From Gemmataceae bacterium (lineage in GTDB: Bacteria; Planctomycetota; Planctomycetia; Gemmatales; Gemmataceae): a stretch of DNA of 64,000 nt. Positions 60,216-64,000 of this stretch are shown here, one piece after another. The position numbers were made by a program, and so were the translations under genes. The notes below the pieces were generated by a model. The model had not been told where the DNA came from. It saw only the letters and a list, made by a program, of their open reading frames with translations, and searched no databases. Numbering within the stretch: the stretch's first letter is position 1; the number at the start of each line of letters is the position of its first letter. The stretch is taken from the NCBI GenBank assembly GCA_028288765.1, contig JAQGHQ010000257.1, positions 1 to 64,000 of the forward strand, in the 5' to 3' direction.

Positions 60216-61964
60216 ATGCCGCAGACGACCGCCACCCCGGCCCCGCCGCCGGTTTATTCGTTCGACCCGACCAACCCGTTCATCGTCCAGTCCGACCGGT
60301 CGATCCTGGTCGAGGTGGACAACCCGAAGTACGCCGAGGCCCGCGACGCCCTGGCCCCGTTCGCGGAACTGGAGAAGAGCCCGGAGCACATCCACACGTA
60401 CCGGGTCTCGAACCTCTCCCTCTGGAACGCCGCCGCCGCCGGGTTCACCGCCGCCCAGATGGTCGCGGTCCTCCAGAAGTACACCAAGTTTCCGATCCCG
60501 GCGAACCTCCCGGCGGACATCGCCGAGACGGTTTCCAGGTACGGCCGGGTCAAGCTCGAGCGGGTCGACGGGACCAAGCTGAAGCTGGTGTGCGCCGACA
60601 AGCCGCTGCTGGTCGAGCTGTCCCGGCAGAAGAAGCTCAAGGAGTACCTCGGCGAGAAGCTCGACGAGATGAGCTTCGCCGTCGACCCGGCGTTCCGCGG
60701 GGTGCTGAAGCAGGCGCTCATCACGGTGGGGTACCCGGCCGAGGACCTCGCCGGGTACGCCGAGGGGTCGGCCCTGCCCATCGAGCTGCGGCAGGTGGCG
60801 ACGACCGGGCTGCCGTTCGTGATCCGCGACTACCAGCGGGACGCGGCCGACGTATTCCACGCCGGGGGCGACGTCCGCGGCGGGTCGGGGGTGATCGTCC
60901 TCCCGTGCGGGGCGGGCAAGACCATCGTCGGGATCGTGGCGATGTCGCTCCTCCAGAAGAACACCCTGGTGCTCACCACGAGCATCACCGCGGTGAAGCA
61001 GTGGAAGCGGGAGATCATCGACAAGTCGACGCTAACTGAGGCCGAGGTGAAGGAATACACCGGGGAGACGAAGGACATCGGCCCGGTGACCGTGGCGACG
61101 TACCAGATCCTGACCTACCGCCCGGACAAGACGGAAGACTTCCCGCACTTCGGCCTGTTCGAGCAGCGCGACTGGGGGCTGATCGTCTACGACGAGGTCC
61201 ACCTGCTCCCGGCCCCGGTGTTCCGCGTCACCGCGACCATCCAGGCCCGCCGCCGGCTCGGGCTGACGGCCACGCTCATCCGCGAGGACGGCCGGGAAGG
61301 GGACGTGTTCTCGCTCATCGGGCCGAAGAAGTACGACGTCCCGTGGCGGGAGCTGGAGAGCAAGGGCTGGATCGCCTCGGCGAACTGCACGGAGATCCGG
61401 GTCGCCCTGCCGGACGACCCGACCCGGATGGCGTACGCGGTGGCCGACCACCGGGCGAAGTACCGGATCGCGAGCGAGAACGAGGCGAAGGACGAGGTGG
61501 TGGCCGAACTGCTCGCCCGGTACCACGACCAGCGGGTGATCGTGATCGGCCAGTACCTGGCCCAGCTCCGCCGGCTGAGCGAGCGGTTCGAAATCCCGAT
61601 CATCACCGGCGCGACCCCGAGCGCGGAGCGGGAAGACCTGTACAACCGGTTCCGGACGGGCGAGGTCCGGCACTTGGTGCTGTCGAAGGTCGGGAACTTC
61701 GCGATCGACCTCCCGGACGCGAACGTCTTGGTCCAGGTGAGCGGGACGTTCGGGTCGCGGCAGGAGGAGGCCCAGCGGCTCGGCCGCATCCTCCGCCCCA
61801 AGTCGAGCGGGGAAGGGGATGCCCACTTCTACACGCTCGTCACCCGCGACACCCGCGAGCTCGATTTCGCCCACCACCGGCAGATGTTCCTGACCGAGCA
61901 GGGGTACAGCTACGAGATCCTGGACGAGAAGGACATGGTCCCCGCACGGCGGGCGACGGGTTAG
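60216..61964 (+). CDS. XPB/ERCC3-type DNA repair helicase
   Basis: 582 residues from ATG 60216 (GTG 60210 possible). An N-terminal damage-recognition-like domain of about 190 residues (FAELEKSPEHIHTYRVSNLS) is followed by helicase domain 1 with VIRDYQRDAADVF (Q-like), Walker A PCGAGKT (Lys235), DEVH at 326-329, and the XPB-specific TATLIREDG (RED, 356-358). Helicase domain 2 has VIVIGQYLAQLRRLSERF, the VLSKVGNFAIDLPDANV segment and motif VI EEAQRLGRILRPK. It matches bacterial XPB homologues of mycobacteria. It is predicted to unwind DNA 3' to 5' in repair or transcription restart. Confidence 0.93.
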   Translation: MPQTTATPAPPPVYSFDPTNPFIVQSDRSILVEVDNPKYAEARDALAPFAELEKSPEHIHTYRVSNLSLWNAAAAGFTAAQMVAVLQKYTKFPIPANLPADIAETVSRYGRVKLERVDGTKLKLVCADKPLLVELSRQKKLKEYLGEKLDEMSFAVDPAFRGVLKQALITVGYPAEDLAGYAEGSALPIELRQVATTGLPFVIRDYQRDAADVFHAGGDVRGGSGVIVLPCGAGKTIVGIVAMSLLQKNTLVLTTSITAVKQWKREIIDKSTLTEAEVKEYTGETKDIGPVTVATYQILTYRPDKTEDFPHFGLFEQRDWGLIVYDEVHLLPAPVFRVTATIQARRRLGLTATLIREDGREGDVFSLIGPKKYDVPWRELESKGWIASANCTEIRVALPDDPTRMAYAVADHRAKYRIASENEAKDEVVAELLARYHDQRVIVIGQYLAQLRRLSERFEIPIITGATPSAEREDLYNRFRTGEVRHLVLSKVGNFAIDLPDANVLVQVSGTFGSRQEEAQRLGRILRPKSSGEGDAHFYTLVTRDTRELDFAHHRQMFLTEQGYSYEILDEKDMVPARRATG

Positions 61965-62057
61965 GTGAGGTGGTGAGGTGGTGGAAGAGACTCCTCCGGC
62001 CCCGCGACCTCACCACCCCGCGACCCCACCATCTCACCACCCCATGACCTCACCACA

Positions 62058-62282
62058 ATGACTGTGCAAGCCCGCCTCTCCGCGAAACTGCACCGCCGGG
62101 TCTGCCTCGTGCTGACCGAGGACGCGGTGCTCGCGGAAGAACTGCTCGCCCGGAAGAAGCTCTCCCAGGAGGTCGCCGGCCGGCTGACGGACCGCGTATT
62201 GCTCATCCGGCCCGGGCGGATCGACGCCGTTCTCGACGAACTCCGGAAGATGGGCCACACCCCGCAGGTGGTCGGCAAATAG
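62058..62282 (+). CDS. Small protein between the two helicase genes
   Basis: 74 residues: TVQARLSAKLHRRVCLVLTE, then an Ala/Glu/Leu-rich helix (LAEELLARKKLSQEVAGRLT) and DELRKMGHTPQVVGK at the end. It is not recognised, but its position between XPB and the Helicase_C_3 protein resembles the small ORF I recall beside mycobacterial XPB. The 93-base gap before it has short direct and inverted ggtgaggtgg-type repeats. A role in the helicase complex is a guess from location. Confidence 0.6.
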   Translation: MTVQARLSAKLHRRVCLVLTEDAVLAEELLARKKLSQEVAGRLTDRVLLIRPGRIDAVLDELRKMGHTPQVVGK

Positions 62283-62364
62283 TAGGTCTCCCGCCCGCGG
62301 GTGACCGTGTCTCGAAATCCGGAAACGGCGACTCGCCGACTTTGGCCGCGAATACAACACCTGA

Positions 62365-64000
62365 ATGTCTTCACATCCCGAGCCCGACGACTGGTCCGCC
62401 CGTGTCCGCGATTCGCTGTCGGGGTACACGGAAGCACTCCTGCGGGCGGTCGCGGCCAAGCTCATCAAGCCGCGGACCAACCAGCCGGCCGACGACCTGG
62501 TCGAGAAGTCGGTCGCCGCCCTCGCCAACCCCCCGGTGATTGACCGGCGGGTCAAGGACCTCCCGCCCGCCGCGCGGAAGCTGCTCGCCCTGATCGGCCT
62601 GAGCCGGCAGCCGCGGTGGAAGGTCGGTCATCTGATCACGCTCCTCGCCTCGCTCGGGCACGCCGAGGGGTTCGCCCCGGTCCAGGCCGCCCTCGAGGCC
62701 GGGCTGCTGTTCCCCGAACTCAACCCGCTCGCCCCGCCGCTGGAGGAGTTCGCCGACTGGCTCGGGCAGTCCGGGACGCTCGCGGCGGTGGCGTTTGCCC
62801 ACCCCGCGGTAGCCACCCGCGCCCGGGGGGAAGACCTCGGGCTGCCCGACCTGGCGGGCGGGGGGCTCGAGCCCCCCGCCCGCCAGTCGGACGGGCTCGA
62901 ATGGCCACTCCGGCTCGCGGCGGTGTGGCAGCAGGTCCACGCCGGTCCGGTCCGGCTTACGCAGGCGAACACCCTCTTCAAGCGCGACCAGACCCGCCTC
63001 CAGGGCGACGAGGTGCTGAACGCCCCGCCGGCCGACCTGCCCGTCGTCGTGCCCGACCCGGGCGCGCTCTCGCTCTTCTGGGCGGCGGCGGCCGGGCTGC
63101 TCGGCGAGACGGACGGGGAGCTCCGGGCCAACCCGTTCCCGGTCGCGTGGGACGCCGGCCTGCTCAACGTCCTGACCCAGCTTTTCGCCGCCCTCCCCCT
63201 CGTCGAGGCGTGGGACCCGCTCGCCGGGTACGCGCCGAGCGAGCCCGGACTGTCGCCGTTCCCGAGCGCGGGCCTGCTGGCCCTTCTCCTCCTCGCGGGC
63301 GGGGGGCGTGAGCCGGCCGACCGGCCCAGGAGTCAGGGGCCGCCCGCCCCGCCGGCCCGCCCGTGGGTCGACCCGGGGGCGGTCGCCGGGTGGCTGTGGG
63401 AACACCACCCGTCGTGGGCCGGCGCGCTGCCGCCCGCCGCCAACACCGATCGCGGCCGGGCGTGGGTCGAGGCCTTCTTATTCGGGGTCGCTTACCCACT
63501 CCGGCTGGTCGAGGCGGCCCACGCCGACACCAGCTGGGTGGTCCGGCTGTCCGACCTCGGCCGGCACCTGCTCGCGGCCGGGCCGGAGCCGGTCGCCCCG
63601 CCGGTCTTCCCGCAAACGCTCCTCGTCCAGCCGAACGCCGAGGTCCTGGCCTACCGCCAGGGGCTGACCCCGGGGCTGATCGGGACGCTCTCCCGGTTCG
63701 CCCGGTGGAAGGGGATCGGCCCGGCCTGCACGCTCGAACTGAACCCGGAACAGACGTACCGCGGCCTGGAGGCCGGGCTGACGTACCCGATGATCCTCCA
63801 GACGCTCGCCCGCCACGGCACCCGGCCGGTCCCGCCGAGCGTCGCGGACCTCCTCCAGGGGTGGGCGAACAAGCGGGAGCGGATCACGGTCTATGCGTCC
63901 GCGGTCCTCGTCGAGTTCCCGACCCCGGCCGACCTGGACGAGGCGGTCGCCCGGGGGGTGGTGTCGGTCCGGCTGACCGACCGGATCGGGATGACCGCGA
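62365..64000 (+). CDS. Helicase_C_3-type protein (XPB/Ssl2-like helicase-associated), 3' end outside the window
   Basis: The frame opens at ATG 62365, just after an in-frame TGA, and stays open for 545 codons to the window edge; the end is missing. The first 400 residues are helical and rich in Ala, Leu and Pro (WSARVRDSLSGYTEALLRAV, RFARWKGIG); the last 120 match the Helicase_C_3 family: LLVQPNAEVLAYRQGLTPG, TLSRFARWKGIGPACTLEL, LEAGLTYPMILQTLARHG and VADLLQGWANKRERITVYAS. No Walker A was seen in the part present, so it is probably an accessory subunit of the XPB helicase. The same pair of genes occurs together in mycobacteria, as far as I recall. Confidence 0.85.
   Translation, partial: MSSHPEPDDWSARVRDSLSGYTEALLRAVAAKLIKPRTNQPADDLVEKSVAALANPPVIDRRVKDLPPAARKLLALIGLSRQPRWKVGHLITLLASLGHAEGFAPVQAALEAGLLFPELNPLAPPLEEFADWLGQSGTLAAVAFAHPAVATRARGEDLGLPDLAGGGLEPPARQSDGLEWPLRLAAVWQQVHAGPVRLTQANTLFKRDQTRLQGDEVLNAPPADLPVVVPDPGALSLFWAAAAGLLGETDGELRANPFPVAWDAGLLNVLTQLFAALPLVEAWDPLAGYAPSEPGLSPFPSAGLLALLLLAGGGREPADRPRSQGPPAPPARPWVDPGAVAGWLWEHHPSWAGALPPAANTDRGRAWVEAFLFGVAYPLRLVEAAHADTSWVVRLSDLGRHLLAAGPEPVAPPVFPQTLLVQPNAEVLAYRQGLTPGLIGTLSRFARWKGIGPACTLELNPEQTYRGLEAGLTYPMILQTLARHGTRPVPPSVADLLQGWANKRERITVYASAVLVEFPTPADLDEAVARGVVSVRLTDRIGMTA
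62851..62886. repeat. Perfect 36-base palindrome inside the Helicase_C_3 gene
   Basis: ctggcgggcggggggctc followed by its exact complement, read as LAGGGLEPPARQ in the gene's frame. It sits in a region of the protein that looks like a linker. Confidence 0.8.

Overview
The window looks like chromosome of a planctomycete, most likely of the Gemmata group (family Gemmataceae). It is very GC-rich and gene-dense. It carries families that are hallmarks of Planctomycetota: a large DUF1587/1592/1588/1585 protein with CxxCH haem motifs, its DUF1552 Tat-exported partner, a TIGR02604-type haem protein with HEAT repeats, a DUF1559 pseudopilin-like protein and a Planctomycete-cytochrome domain. The group assignment is inferred from gene content; no rRNA or tRNA gene was seen, and no CRISPR array, phage or integrative element.

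Layout. 0.2-3.4 kb: ceramidase-like hydrolase, a thioredoxin and a helix-turn-helix protein with a repeat-rich tail. 3.9-12.8 kb: exported haem/respiratory-type block (DUF1592 gene, DUF1552 gene, TIGR02604 protein); a REP-like array and a dead REP-associated transposase (RAYT) sit between the DUF1592 and DUF1552 genes. 12.8-16.4 kb: lone receiver protein, Ldh-family oxidoreductase, ECF sigma factor with its anti-sigma factor. 16.6-19.5 kb: two exported metallophosphoesterases around a membrane cytochrome. 19.5-27.3 kb: Rpn-like nuclease, BASS-type transporter, PepSY-like protein with a two-component system, secreted protein, DUF417 membrane protein with an AraC regulator. 27.3-31.6 kb: small secreted proteins (one apparently broken), DUF1559 protein, SGNH hydrolase, K+ channel. 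31.7-38.0 kb: hybrid sensor kinase, two methyltransferases, an alpha/beta hydrolase and a small protein.

38.4-48.7 kb is the most striking block: five co-oriented genes encode circularly permuted ATP-grasp, alpha-E, transglutaminase-DUF2126, ATP-grasp/alpha-E fusion and transglutaminase proteins, a set predicted to make and break amide bonds on peptides. Every gap between these genes holds a REP-like or related repeat. A His-rich secreted protein and a zinc metallopeptidase follow on the other strand.

50.8-64.0 kb: a ketoacyl-ACP synthase; a membrane operon-like set (long NfeD/ClpP-like protein, short NfeD, flotillin-like FloA, single-pass protein) behind a good sigma70-type promoter; a family 2 glycosyltransferase; and an XPB-type helicase, a 74-residue protein and a Helicase_C_3-type protein that runs off the window end.

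Dispersed inverted repeats are unusually frequent. At least two REP-like families can be seen, one associated with the RAYT relic and one built on a GCCCAGGGC...GCCCTGGGC core.
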